Below, piece by piece: positions 25,580 to 34,667 of a stretch of DNA of 51,224 bases; the stretch's first letter is position 1; each line of letters begins with the position of its first letter. The position numbers and the translations under genes are program-made. The notes beneath the pieces are model-generated. The model worked only from the letters and a program-made list of their open reading frames with translations, did not search any database and was not told the DNA's origin. Source of the stretch: Pseudomonadota bacterium (GTDB taxonomy: Bacteria > Pseudomonadota > Alphaproteobacteria > Sphingomonadales > Sphingomonadaceae); assembly GCA_023389105.1 (NCBI GenBank), contig JAEWEY010000009.1, positions 1-51,224 on the forward strand, in the 5' to 3' direction.

Positions 25580-27124
25580 ATGTTAGCCCCAGCAGCCAAC
25601 CCTTTGCGCGAAACCCGTTCTCGCCAGGCTTTCGCGATCAGCCCGCTGGCGATCGCGCTGCTTCTGCTTGGCGTGCTGACCGCCTTGCGCGTTGGCGGAA
25701 CCGTCGATTCCGATGTCGCCTGGCAGTTGTGGATCGCACAACGGATGCACGCAGGCGCCGACCTTTATCGAGACGTGATCGAGACCAATCCTCCCCTGTG
25801 GTTCTGGATGGCCCAGCCGATCGAGTGGATGTCTCGTTTTCTACAGCTACGGATCGAGTCGGCACTGGTCCTCGCGATCGCAGTGGCGGTCGCATTGTCA
25901 CTAGCCGCGACGGACCGGCTGCTGGCGCAATTTGGCCAATTGCAGCGCACCCTCTTTCTTTCGTTCGCGGCCATCGCATTGTTCGCAGTGCCTTGGATGC
26001 AAGTAGGACAGCGGGAGCAAATCGTGCTGATTGGCACGCTGCCGTACGCCGCGCTGCTGGGCCGCCGTCGAGATGGCAATCCGGCCTCGGCCGTGCTCGC
26101 TGCGTCGATCGGCGCAGGGGCGGCCGCAGGGTTTGCATTGAAGCACTATTTTCTGTTGGCCCCCATTTTCCTTGAACTGTGGCTGGCCATCGCTCGTCGC
26201 CGCGCGTGGCGTCCGGTTCGACCTGAGACGATTACGATCGCGCTCGTTGGTCTTGGATATGCGGCGGCCATGTGGATCGAGCGCGATTACGTGACCTCGA
26301 TCATTCCGCTTCTAACGCAGGCTTACGGCACGTACTCAGCGCCAGGTCTGAGCCAGATGCTTGGGCTTCCGGCATTGATCGGATTGGCAATGCTGGGCGC
26401 ACTACTTGCGAATTATCGGACGTTGCTTGGGAGCGAAAGTTCGCTCGGCACGGCCTTGGTTGTGGCTGCCTTGGCCTTTGCCGCGGCCTATTTCATTCAG
26501 TTCAAGGGATGGCCATATCACGCAATCCCGATGGTGGGATGCGCGTCCCTCGCGCTGGTAGCAGTGCTGATCGGAGATCGGGGCCCCTCGCGATCCATGA
26601 TCTTGATCGGTCCAGCGCTCCTGTGTCTTCCCCTGTACTTGACTGGGCGGGCAGCACTAACCGACCCTGGTCCCGACCGAGACCTGCAGCGGGCCATTGC
26701 TGGATTGCCGGCCGGCACGCCTGTCGGATTCATCGCCGAAAACACCGCGCTGGCATGGCCAGTGACCCTCCAGCACCGGTTCGCCTATCCGCAACGCTAC
26801 AATGGCTACTGGATGCTTGGTGCGCTTGTTCGCAGCGAACAGAACACGGATGCTAATTCAGCGCTTGAGTCCTTCTGGCGACAGACCGTGTCCGACACAG
26901 TCGCTGATTTTGAATGTCTGCCGCCGCGCCGGATCATTGTCGCGCGCCCGCTTGCCGGCAGCTGGAACGCTGGGATTGTCGATCCGCTGCCCTATCTTCT
27001 ACGCGACCCAGCGTTTGCGGCACTCCTTGGCCACTATCGGGCGGTCAGCAGAAGCACGGTTGAGGTTTACGAGCAGGTTAGCCCCCTGCCCAAGCCAACG
27101 CGTGCTTGCGTCCGAGGCCGCTAA
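25580..27124 (+). CDS. Polytopic membrane protein, ArnT/PMT-like GT-C candidate
   Basis: A 514-residue membrane protein with about ten spans and a C-terminal periplasmic-type domain of roughly 130 residues. After span 1 comes TVDSDVAWQLWIAQRMHAGA and then YRDVIETNPPLWFWMAQP. The paired Asp before an amphipathic helix and the ETNPPLWFW loop match the first periplasmic loop of GT39/ArnT-like glycosyltransferases, where the Asp is catalytic. It probably transfers a lipid-linked sugar to a glycan, lipid or protein in the periplasm; donor and acceptor are unknown. It is divergent from the previous operon, with 101 bp between the starts, and its stop overlaps that of the convergent next gene by 4 bases (CTAA). 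Confidence 0.75.
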   Translation: MLAPAANPLRETRSRQAFAISPLAIALLLLGVLTALRVGGTVDSDVAWQLWIAQRMHAGADLYRDVIETNPPLWFWMAQPIEWMSRFLQLRIESALVLAIAVAVALSLAATDRLLAQFGQLQRTLFLSFAAIALFAVPWMQVGQREQIVLIGTLPYAALLGRRRDGNPASAVLAASIGAGAAAGFALKHYFLLAPIFLELWLAIARRRAWRPVRPETITIALVGLGYAAAMWIERDYVTSIIPLLTQAYGTYSAPGLSQMLGLPALIGLAMLGALLANYRTLLGSESSLGTALVVAALAFAAAYFIQFKGWPYHAIPMVGCASLALVAVLIGDRGPSRSMILIGPALLCLPLYLTGRAALTDPGPDRDLQRAIAGLPAGTPVGFIAENTALAWPVTLQHRFAYPQRYNGYWMLGALVRSEQNTDANSALESFWRQTVSDTVADFECLPPRRIIVARPLAGSWNAGIVDPLPYLLRDPAFAALLGHYRAVSRSTVEVYEQVSPLPKPTRACVRGR

Positions 27125-28359
27125 AGCGCCGCTTGGGACCGATCCCGCTTCAATCGCATCAAGTCGGAATACGCTGGCAACACGGTTCGACCATCGTTTC
27201 TCATCTGCCGAAACGCAGGGGCTGCAAGCATCGCGAGAGCCGCCAGCCCGATACTTGCGGACACCGCACCGACCAGCGCTGGCCAGGGATGATCGAAGAA
27301 GTAGATGTACGTGATGTGGCTAAGGATCGATGCCAACTGAACCGCGCGGACCGCGATGCCTGACAAGCGCCCAGGCGCGGCCACAGCAAGCGCCAGCGTC
27401 AGTATGTCGCCCAGGTAATAATATCGTTCGAGCATCTTGGGCAGCAGGAACGGCAGCACCGTCCCAGCTAAAGCTCCCATCAAGATGAGGAATTTCGGAT
27501 CGCGCGGGTTACGCGCGGCTAGCAAGGCGATGATCGCGGCTGCGCTCGCGGTCGCAACATAGCCTAGCCAGAACAAGCTTTGCGCAGCGTCTTCTCCAAA
27601 CAAAGTGAACAGCATCCAGGGATTCGCCAGCCGCCCGGCGAGCTGATCGAGTTGGGCCTGCTGCAAATATACGGTCAGCAATTGGCTGCCGGGCCAGCCG
27701 AGCAGCCATGGCGGCGCGATCGTGGCCAGAAATACTAGGGCCGGGATTGCCCACTGCCATAGTGGCGCGCGGCGTCCGATCATCGCGCCAATAATCACGG
27801 GAGCAACGAAGGCCGCCTGAGCCTTAAAAGATATCGCCAGGCCGCACCACAGCATCGACTTCAGCGTTCGGCCGCGGACCATCGCGGCAACAGCAAGGAT
27901 GCAGCATCCCGACCATAAAGCGTCGCACTGGCCAAGCAACGCATCGTTGTAGGCGACGCTCGGCAAGATCAGCACCAACAGGGCGCCCCGTCGGTCGGCC
28001 CCCGCGGCTTTCAGCAGGTCGGCGACAGCAAACGTCAAGAACAAGGTGCCCAGCACCGATAGTGTCTTGATGATATCAATGGTGGCGAGAAAGTCGTGGA
28101 ACAGGGAGCCGACCGACAGCAAGTACAGATAAGCAGGCGCGTAGTTGCTGAAAGGATGAGCAAAGGCCTGAATCGGGCCGTAGTGCACGATGTGCGCCAT
28201 CCACGGTTCAAGGAAGATGCCCATGTCCGATGGACGCTGATGCCATACCGCGACACGTTCGAAGGCCGCGAAGATCAGCAGGGCCGCCAGCTTAAGTGCG
28301 AACGGTCGCCGTTCCGTCATCGTATTGGTGGCGACGGTCATGTCTGTCGGCGAAGTCAT
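27121..28359 (-). CDS. Polytopic membrane mannosyltransferase-like GT-C protein
   Basis: A 412-residue protein with about ten hydrophobic segments. Motifs typical of lipid-dependent GT-C mannosyl/glucosyltransferases are visible: an acidic first loop (RPSDMGIFLEPWMAHIVHYG, then PFSNYAPAYLYLLS), ALLGQCDALWSG after span 4, and KMLERYYYLGDILTL near the end, a variant of the HERYF motif in bacterial GT-C proteins. The role is likely polyprenyl-sugar-dependent glycan assembly alongside the other cluster genes. Starts at Met1, Met7 or Met14 are possible; the longest is given. Transcribed toward the previous gene and divergent from cpaF. Confidence 0.75.
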   Translation of the reverse strand: MTSPTDMTVATNTMTERRPFALKLAALLIFAAFERVAVWHQRPSDMGIFLEPWMAHIVHYGPIQAFAHPFSNYAPAYLYLLSVGSLFHDFLATIDIIKTLSVLGTLFLTFAVADLLKAAGADRRGALLVLILPSVAYNDALLGQCDALWSGCCILAVAAMVRGRTLKSMLWCGLAISFKAQAAFVAPVIIGAMIGRRAPLWQWAIPALVFLATIAPPWLLGWPGSQLLTVYLQQAQLDQLAGRLANPWMLFTLFGEDAAQSLFWLGYVATASAAAIIALLAARNPRDPKFLILMGALAGTVLPFLLPKMLERYYYLGDILTLALAVAAPGRLSGIAVRAVQLASILSHITYIYFFDHPWPALVGAVSASIGLAALAMLAAPAFRQMRNDGRTVLPAYSDLMRLKRDRSQAAL

Positions 28360-28429
28360 TGCGAGCTTATGGCAAAGGAGGCTTAAGACATCGTTGTAAG
28401 AGTGCCGCTCAGCTGGAGCCGGGGCACGG

Positions 28430-28444
28430 TTAGTCTTTCTTTAG
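28430..28444 (+). promoter_or_regulatory. CtrA-like box upstream of cpaF
   Basis: TTAG-tctttct-TTAG at 28430-28444 fits TTAA-N7-TTAA with one change in each half. It lies 56 bp before the preferred cpaF start. Pilus genes are under CtrA control in Caulobacter; here the site is inferred from spacing and half-sites only. Confidence 0.35.
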
Positions 28445-28499
28445 GCATCTGACGTTAATGCTCGCGGCGGAACCAAGTTTTCAGCGAGTGGCAACAAGC

Positions 28500-29999
28500 A
28501 TGAGCGCATTCGGCAAGCGTGGTGGCGTGAACGGACCCCGCCCCAACTTCGGCGTCGCCAAGCCCATGAAGGGCGGAGCGGGCGTAGGCGGTGGTGAGCA
28601 GTTCCCGCCGATCGACGAGCTCGCGCAACCCGAGGCGCCCGTCGCCGAATCATCGCCCTCCCTTGGCGGCGCCATGGATCGCCTCAACTCGCGTCAGAAC
28701 GCCAGCGGCGAACAGGGCAGCAGCAAGGTCGAAGGCTTCGAAGCCGCCGTTCACCGCATCAAGGAACAGGTGCTCCCGCGCCTGCTCGAGCGCGTCGACC
28801 CGGAAGCCGCGGCCACGCTCAACAAGGACGAGCTGGCCGAGGAATTCCGGCCGATCATCTCGGAAGTTCTCGCCGAGCTGAAGATCACCCTCAACCGCCG
28901 CGAACAGTTCGCGCTGGAAAAGGTGCTGGTCGACGAACTGCTCGGCCTCGGTCCGTTGGAAGAGCTGCTCGCGGATCCGGCCGTCAGCGACATCATGGTC
29001 AACGGCCCCGAGCAGACCTACGTCGAACGCAAGGGCAAGCTGGAAATCGCGCAGATCCAGTTCCGCGACGAGGAGCATCTGTTCCAGATCGCCCAGCGCA
29101 TCGTGAACAAGGTCGGCCGCCGCATCGACCAGACCTCACCGCTCTGCGACGCCCGTCTTCAGGACGGCAGCCGCGTCAACGTCATCATCCCGCCGCTCTC
29201 GCTGCGCGGGACCGCCATCTCCATTCGTAAATTCTCCGAAAAGCCGATCACGCTCGACATGATGCGCGGCTTCGGTTCGATGTCGGAAAAGATGGCGACC
29301 GTGCTCAAGATCGCCGGCGCGACGCGCATGAACGTCGTAATCTCCGGCGGTACCGGTTCGGGTAAGACGACGATGCTCAACGCCTTGTCGAAAATGATCG
29401 ACCCAGGTGAGCGCGTGATCACCATCGAAGACGCGGCCGAGCTTCGTCTGCAGCAGCCGCACTGGCTGCCGCTCGAAACCCGCCCGCCGAACCTCGAGGG
29501 CCAGGGCGCGATCACCATTCGTGACCTCGTCATCAACGCCCTGCGTATGCGCCCTGACCGCATCATCCTGGGCGAAATCCGTGGACCGGAGTGCTTCGAT
29601 TTGCTCGCAGCAATGAACACCGGTCACGACGGCTCGATGGCGACGCTCCACTCCAACTCCCCGCGCGAATGCCTCGCGCGTATGGAGAACATGGTGATGA
29701 TGTCGGACATCAAGGTGCCGAAGGAAGCCATCTCACGCCAGATCGCGGACTCGGTCGACCTCATCGTCCAGGTGAAGCGTCTACGCGATGGTTCACGTCG
29801 CACCACCAACATCACCGAAGTGATCGGCATGGAAGGCGACGTCATCGTCACGCAGGAACTGTTCAAGTTCGAGTATCTGGACGAGACGGCCGACGGCAAG
29901 ATCATCGGCGAATATCGCTCGATGGGCCTGCGCCCTTATACGCTGGAAAAGGCCAAGCAGTTCGGCTTCGACCAGCCGTACCTGGAAGCCTGCCTCTAA
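28500..29999 (+). CDS. cpaF: CpaF/TadA-type pilus assembly ATPase
   Basis: A 499-residue secretion ATPase of the tad (Flp pilus) system, which powers pilin export from the cytoplasmic side of the inner membrane. After a variable Gly/Pro-rich N-terminus the conserved core begins near EGFEAAVHRIKEQVLPRLLE. Walker A is GGTGSGKT at 283-290, followed by ITIEDAAELRL (Asp box), LGEIRGPE (Walker B) and the His box GHDGSMATLHSNSPRECLAR. The start at 28500 (MSAFGKRGG) is preferred over one 42 bases upstream, because homologs usually start with this motif. No cpaA-E or tadB/C genes are in the window; the following genes run in the opposite direction. Confidence 0.93.
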   Translation: MSAFGKRGGVNGPRPNFGVAKPMKGGAGVGGGEQFPPIDELAQPEAPVAESSPSLGGAMDRLNSRQNASGEQGSSKVEGFEAAVHRIKEQVLPRLLERVDPEAAATLNKDELAEEFRPIISEVLAELKITLNRREQFALEKVLVDELLGLGPLEELLADPAVSDIMVNGPEQTYVERKGKLEIAQIQFRDEEHLFQIAQRIVNKVGRRIDQTSPLCDARLQDGSRVNVIIPPLSLRGTAISIRKFSEKPITLDMMRGFGSMSEKMATVLKIAGATRMNVVISGGTGSGKTTMLNALSKMIDPGERVITIEDAAELRLQQPHWLPLETRPPNLEGQGAITIRDLVINALRMRPDRIILGEIRGPECFDLLAAMNTGHDGSMATLHSNSPRECLARMENMVMMSDIKVPKEAISRQIADSVDLIVQVKRLRDGSRRTTNITEVIGMEGDVIVTQELFKFEYLDETADGKIIGEYRSMGLRPYTLEKAKQFGFDQPYLEACL

Positions 30000-30012
30000 A
30001 ACGCTTCGGCTT

Positions 30013-30405
30013 TTAGCCCTTCTGCATCTGGAGATTCATCATCTCCGGCGTCGGACCCATGTTCGCCGCCAAGTGCGACATGATCCAGATCGTTCCGATC
30101 ATCACCAGGAATACGATCAGCACGCCGAAGGCGAGCGCAAGCACGTTGTTCGTGTTGTCCGGGCCGCTGGTGATGTGAAGGAAGAAGACCAGGTGCACGC
30201 CCATCTGCGCGATGGCGAGCACGACAAGGCCGACCGCAACGCCTGGACCCCAGATCGAGGACGTCGACGCGACCCAGAAGGAGATCGCGGTAAGAAGTAG
30301 CGCGAGCCCCAGGCCAATGACGTACGCCCCTGTCTCGCTGACGATATTGTCGTGCGGCTCGCCCGGGGGGACGTCGTGCAGTTCCTGATGTTCGTGTTCG
30401 CTCAT
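30013..30405 (-). CDS. cyoD: Cytochrome bo3 quinol oxidase subunit IV
   Basis: A 130-residue small membrane subunit of the bo3-type terminal oxidase, with three transmembrane helices (VIGLGLALLLTAISFWVAS; GVAVGLVVLAIAQMGVHLVF; ALAFGVLIVFLVMIGTIWIM). QMGVHLVFFLHI is the conserved segment of CyoD. It assists assembly of the binuclear centre in subunit I. Last gene of the operon; its ATG overlaps the cyoC stop by 4 nt. cpaF ends 13 nt away on the other strand, and no terminator is evident between them. Confidence 0.96.
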   Translation of the reverse strand: MSEHEHQELHDVPPGEPHDNIVSETGAYVIGLGLALLLTAISFWVASTSSIWGPGVAVGLVVLAIAQMGVHLVFFLHITSGPDNTNNVLALAFGVLIVFLVMIGTIWIMSHLAANMGPTPEMMNLQMQKG

Positions 30406-31040
30406 GGCAGCGTGCCAATCAGATAGACGATGGTGAAGATGGCCACCCAGATGATGTCGAGGGCATGCCAGAAGATGCTAAAGCACAGCAGCCGCCGCAT
30501 GATGTGCTGGCGAAAGCCCTTGGCATAGATCTGGGCCATCATCGTGCCGAGCCACAGCAAGCCAGCAAAAACGTGGAGGCCGTGCGTGCCGACGAGGGTG
30601 AAGAAGCTCGACAGGAACGCGCTGCGCTGCGGCGGCGCGCCCTCGCCGATCATGTGTGTGAACTCGTAGAGCTCGATGCACAGGAAGACGAAGCCCAGAA
30701 CGCCCGTGACCGCCAGCCAGATCTGCGTCCAGTTCATCGATCCGCGCTTGGCGGCGATGATGGCGAGACCGCAGGTGAAGCTGGAGAACAGCAGAGCCAT
30801 CGTTTCGACGGCTACCAGTCCACGGTCGAACAGCTGGATCGCCGTTGGCCCGCCATCGGTGGCATTCACCAGGGAGGCATAGGTTGCGAACAGGGCGGAG
30901 AAGAGCACCATGTCCGACAGGACGAAGAGCCAGAAGCCATAAGGCACGACGATGCTCTTGGACTCGGGGCCGCGATGGCCGAGCCCCGTATCCTCCGATC
31001 CGTAGTGGGTCAGGCTAACGTTGGACGTGTCAACGTTCAT
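30402..31040 (-). CDS. cyoC: Cytochrome bo3 quinol oxidase subunit III
   Basis: A 212-residue subunit III with five membrane spans. Family features are PYGFWLFVLSDMVLFSALFA, FLSSFFTLVGTHGLHVFAGL (with the THGLHV motif) and FWHALDIIWVAIFTIVYL. It stabilises subunit I and its proton path in the inner membrane. ATGA-type 4-nt overlaps join it to cyoB upstream and cyoD downstream. Confidence 0.97.
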   Translation of the reverse strand: MNVDTSNVSLTHYGSEDTGLGHRGPESKSIVVPYGFWLFVLSDMVLFSALFATYASLVNATDGGPTAIQLFDRGLVAVETMALLFSSFTCGLAIIAAKRGSMNWTQIWLAVTGVLGFVFLCIELYEFTHMIGEGAPPQRSAFLSSFFTLVGTHGLHVFAGLLWLGTMMAQIYAKGFRQHIMRRLLCFSIFWHALDIIWVAIFTIVYLIGTLP

Positions 31041-33052
31041 ACGGATTGGCTCAGATTCTGGAGGTTCTGCTGACGGATTCGGCGTCGCTCGCGCGAGTTC
31101 TTGATGACCTCTTCCACCGGAATGATGTGCTCATGCTCATCCTGCCAGGCGTACCAGACCATCACCGCAAAAGCGCCGATCAGACCGAGGATGGCGAGCC
31201 ACCAGATGTACCAGATGACCGCGAACCCGCAGACGGTCGCGAAGAATGCGACGACCACTCCTGTCGGCGTCGCCAGCGGCATCTCGATCGGCTGGTAAGC
31301 CGGCTCGGGAATCAGGGTCGCGCGCTCGATCGCCAGCTTCTTGCGATGCCAATAGGCCTCTTCGCCGTGCACGTCCGGAAGGACCGCGAAATTGTAATGC
31401 GGCGGCGGCGACAAGGTCAGCCATTCCAGCGTGCGGCCGTCCCACGGGTCGCCGGTTACGTCGCGGCGCTTGTCGCGCGTGCGGATCGAATAGATTAGCT
31501 GGAATGCCAGCAACGCGATCCCCGCCGCGATGAAGAAGGCGCCGATCAACTCCAGTCCAAGCCATGGCTTCCATGTCGGGTCGGAAATGTGCTGCATGCG
31601 CCGCGTCCCGCCCCAGAAGCCCAGCAGATAGCTGGGCATGAACGCGAGATTGAAGCCGATGAACCAGCACCAGAAGGCCGCCTTCCCGCTGCGCTCGTCG
31701 AGCGTGAAGCCGAACGCCTTGGGGAACCAGTAGGTGTAGCCGGCAAACATCGCGAAGACGACGCCCGGGATGATGACGTGGTGGAAGTGCGCCACCAGGA
31801 ACAGGCTGTTGTGAACGACGAAATCGACCGGCGGCATCGCCAGCAGCACACCAGTCAGGCCGCCGCCGACGAACAGCAGCATGAAGCCGATGAGGTAATG
31901 CATGGGCACGCTGAAGCGCACGCGGCCGCCGTACATCGTAAACAGCCAGTTGAAGATCTTCACGCCGGTCGGAATGCCGATCAGCATCGAGGCAATGCCG
32001 AAGATCGCATTGACGTTCGCTCCCGCGCCCATGGTGAAGAAGTGGTGCAACCACACCGTGAACGAGAGGATGCAAATCACCAGCGTCGCGAAGACCATCG
32101 AGCGGTAGCCGAACAAGGGCTTGCCCGAGAAGGTCGCCGCGATCTCGGAATAGATGCCGAACGCGGGCAGGACGAGGATGTAGACCTCCGGATGCCCCCA
32201 AACCCAGATCAGGTTCATGTAGAGCATCGAGTTGCCGCCACCATCATTGGTGAAGAAGTGGAAGCCGAGATACCGGTCGAGCATCAGCAGCGCGAGCGTA
32301 GCAGTTAGCACCGGGAACGCCGCGAGCATCAGCAGGCTCGACGCGAGACTCGTCCAACAGAACACCGGCATGCGGAAATAGCTCATGCCCGGCGCGCGGA
32401 TCTTGAGGATAGTCGTGACGAAGTTGACGGCAGTCAGCGTTGTGCCGACGCCGGATATTTGCAGCGCCACCAGGTAATAATCGACGCCGACGCCGGGCGA
32501 GAACGCCTTCTCGCTAAGCGGCGGAAAGGCGAGCCAGCCGGTGCGCGCGAATTCGCCGACGAACAGGCTGATGTTGATCAGCAGCGCCCCCGATGCGCTC
32601 AGCCAGAAGCTGACGTTATTCAGCGTCGGAAAGGCAACGTCGCGAACGCCGAGCTGCAGCGGCACCACGAAGTTCATGAACCCGATCACCAGCGGCATGG
32701 CGACGAAAAAGATCATGATCACGCCGTGGGCGGAGAAAATCTGGTTGTAATGTTCTGGGGTCAGATACCCCTGCCCTTCGCCAACGGCGAGGAACTGGTG
32801 CGCGCGCATCATGATCGCGTCGGCAAAGCCGCGGACCAGCATCACCAGCCCGAGCACGATGTACATGATGCCGATCTTCTTGTGATCGGTCGACGTGATG
32901 TACTCGTTCCACAGGAACGGCCACGCCTTGATCTTCGTGATCCAGGCGCCAATCGCCGCCACCCCGATGAGCACCACGATCGACGTGATCAGTGGGATCG
33001 GCTCCTGGAACGGGATTGCCTCCCACGTCAGTTTGCCAAAGATCGGGCTCAT
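31037..33052 (-). CDS. cyoB: Cytochrome bo3 quinol oxidase subunit I
   Basis: A 671-residue catalytic subunit of the proton-pumping ubiquinol oxidase. The heme-copper centre is intact: WGHPEVYILVLPAFGIYSE gives the first CuB His and the cross-linked Tyr, HHFFTMGAG the other two CuB His, and the haem ligands lie in FSAHGVIMIFFVAMP and AHFHHVIIPG. About 15 membrane spans and normal length. Reduces O2 to water with ubiquinol as donor. 4-nt overlaps with cyoA and cyoC on either side. Confidence 0.98.
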   Translation of the reverse strand: MSPIFGKLTWEAIPFQEPIPLITSIVVLIGVAAIGAWITKIKAWPFLWNEYITSTDHKKIGIMYIVLGLVMLVRGFADAIMMRAHQFLAVGEGQGYLTPEHYNQIFSAHGVIMIFFVAMPLVIGFMNFVVPLQLGVRDVAFPTLNNVSFWLSASGALLINISLFVGEFARTGWLAFPPLSEKAFSPGVGVDYYLVALQISGVGTTLTAVNFVTTILKIRAPGMSYFRMPVFCWTSLASSLLMLAAFPVLTATLALLMLDRYLGFHFFTNDGGGNSMLYMNLIWVWGHPEVYILVLPAFGIYSEIAATFSGKPLFGYRSMVFATLVICILSFTVWLHHFFTMGAGANVNAIFGIASMLIGIPTGVKIFNWLFTMYGGRVRFSVPMHYLIGFMLLFVGGGLTGVLLAMPPVDFVVHNSLFLVAHFHHVIIPGVVFAMFAGYTYWFPKAFGFTLDERSGKAAFWCWFIGFNLAFMPSYLLGFWGGTRRMQHISDPTWKPWLGLELIGAFFIAAGIALLAFQLIYSIRTRDKRRDVTGDPWDGRTLEWLTLSPPPHYNFAVLPDVHGEEAYWHRKKLAIERATLIPEPAYQPIEMPLATPTGVVVAFFATVCGFAVIWYIWWLAILGLIGAFAVMVWYAWQDEHEHIIPVEEVIKNSRERRRIRQQNLQNLSQSV

Positions 33053-34026
33053 TCAGGCACTCCGGACGCCGGCACGGACTTGGCGGCGGGCTGGTTCTTG
33101 GGTGACGGCCCTTCGATCGGGCTTTCGGGTTGCGCCGTCGACGCCCCCGGCGACGGCAAGTTGTGCGGGCGCTGTTGCTGGGCCGACTGCGCGTGATTTC
33201 CCATCGCGATCGCGTCGAACAATCCGGGTTGGACCGCGCCGAAGGTCATCGGTTTGACGTAGCTGCTCGGACGTTCGAGCGCCTGATAGGTCTTCGCGTC
33301 GAGCGCGGCGCCGGACCGCGCCGATTGCGCCCAGGCCGCGAATTGCTGCGGCGGCATCGAGTAGACGTTGAACTCCATGCCCGGGAAACCGTCGCCGCTG
33401 AAATGCGCGGAGCGTCCTTCGAAAACGCCCACGCGGTCCGCCTGCAGGTTCAGGCGCGTGGTCATGTTGGGCATGGTGTAGATCATGCTGCCCATCTGAG
33501 GGACGAAGAAGGTGTTCCAGACGGTCGCGGAGGTCAGCTGGAAATTGACCGGGGTGCCGGCCGGAATGACGAGCTTATTCACCGTCGCGACGCCTTGGTC
33601 TGGGTAGATGAAGAGCCACTTCCAATCGAGCGACACGACCTGAACGGTGATCGGCGGAACCTTCGAGTCGAGTGGCCGTCGCGGGTCGAGTTGGTGACTG
33701 CCGATCCAGGTAATGCCGCCCAGCAGCAGGATCGTCAGCACGGGGATCGCCCAAATGACGAGTTCGATCGCGCCCGAATATTCCCAGTCGGGCCGATAGA
33801 CCGCCTTCTTGTTTCCGCGGCGGAACCAGAACGCGACCGCGACCGTCGCGATCATCGTCGGAATGATGATCGCCAGCATGATCGCCGTCGAATTGATGAG
33901 GATTTGCTTCTCAGCCGCGGCGACGGGGCCCACGGGGTCGAGGATGCCGCGGTTGCAGCCTGCGGTGCCGACGAACATGGCGGCGACGCAGAGAAGCCGC
34001 GCAAAGGGGTGGCGGCTGGAAATCAT
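33049..34026 (-). CDS. cyoA: Cytochrome bo3 quinol oxidase subunit II (lipoprotein)
   Basis: A 325-residue subunit II. A lipoprotein signal ends in GTAGC with Cys24 as the lipidated residue; two spans follow (STAIMLAIIIPTMIATVAVA; AIELVIWAIPVLTILLLGG) and then a cupredoxin-like periplasmic domain. It has no Cys besides Cys13 and Cys24, so the CuA site of cytochrome c oxidases is absent, confirming a quinol oxidase. The start is the ATG at 34026 because it puts the lipobox at a normal position; a longer frame begins at 34071. First gene of cyoABCD. The last 60 residues are Pro/Gln/Ser-rich and poorly conserved. Confidence 0.95.
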   Translation of the reverse strand: MISSRHPFARLLCVAAMFVGTAGCNRGILDPVGPVAAAEKQILINSTAIMLAIIIPTMIATVAVAFWFRRGNKKAVYRPDWEYSGAIELVIWAIPVLTILLLGGITWIGSHQLDPRRPLDSKVPPITVQVVSLDWKWLFIYPDQGVATVNKLVIPAGTPVNFQLTSATVWNTFFVPQMGSMIYTMPNMTTRLNLQADRVGVFEGRSAHFSGDGFPGMEFNVYSMPPQQFAAWAQSARSGAALDAKTYQALERPSSYVKPMTFGAVQPGLFDAIAMGNHAQSAQQQRPHNLPSPGASTAQPESPIEGPSPKNQPAAKSVPASGVPE

Positions 34027-34193
34027 CCCCGCTTCTTGCCTCGACACAATCACAAAATCACCGATCAACATCAGCTTTTAGCCCGCTCGGACGCGGCTTG
34101 CGCACCCTTTAGCTGGCTCGGTTTCCAACCGCAACCGAGTGATCAGACGCGGCAGCGAAATACGCCGTAAGATTTTGAAATGTCAAGGAAAAA

Positions 34194-34268
34194 TGGTGGG
34201 CGTGGCAAGGATTGAACTTGCGACCCCTGCGATGTCAACACAGTGCTCTACCACTGAGCTACACGCCC
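34194..34268 (-). tRNA. tRNA-Val (anticodon GAC)
   Basis: A complete cloverleaf on the minus strand: acceptor arms GGGCGTG and CACGCCC, D arm GCTC-AGTGGTA-GAGC, anticodon stem CTGTG/CGCAG around the loop TTGACAT with anticodon GAC (valine), and T arm GCAAG-TTCAATC-CTTGC. Discriminator A and the 3' CCA are encoded (CCA at 34194-34196), followed by a run of T. It lies 55 bp upstream of the annotated start region of cyoA on the same strand. No integrated element abuts the 3' end. Confidence 0.97.
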
Positions 34269-34436
34269 ACTCAGCGCGGCTCTCTAGGGGGAGCGAGGCG
34301 GGTGCGCAAGCCGCCATTAACCTGCGACGCAGTGCCCTTCGGCTTAGCGCCCTCACGAGCTTTGTTATTTATGTGAAAGCGCCGTCACCGAATCGATGCT
34401 TTTCTACAATATCTTGGGAAACCAAAGGATTGGGGC

Positions 34437-34652
34437 ATGACGGGGCGAGCGAACATCACCAATTGCGAGCTGGAGCGCGAGACGCTCTATCACCGGAACC
34501 GGGCGGCTGAAGAAGCGCGCCGGGCGCTCGATGCGTGCAATCCCTACGCGCGCAGCTGCCATGAGGCACTGGCGGCGCTCCATGCCGAAGCGTCTCAGCG
34601 GCTCGACAGAATTGCAACACTGCGGGCGGAGGTTCGCAGCCGCGTTGGCTGA
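34437..34652 (+). CDS. Small hypothetical protein, 71 aa, helical
   Basis: Function unknown. 71 residues, rich in Ala, Arg and Glu, predicted here to be a helical hairpin or coiled coil (ELERETLYHRNRAAEEARRA, then CHEALAALHAEASQRL). It contains three Cys and no signal peptide or membrane span. A weak purine stretch, AAAGGATTGGGG, precedes the ATG. It stands alone between tRNA-Val and the convergent cpdR, 15 nt from the cpdR stop. Composition and codon use agree with the genome, so it is probably real. Confidence 0.6.
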   Translation: MTGRANITNCELERETLYHRNRAAEEARRALDACNPYARSCHEALAALHAEASQRLDRIATLRAEVRSRVG

Positions 34653-34667
34653 CGAATAAGTGCTCGT

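Noticed and set aside
34194..34268. tRNA-Val as an integration site for a genomic island
   Set aside because: No integrase gene and no repeated tRNA 3' end on either side.
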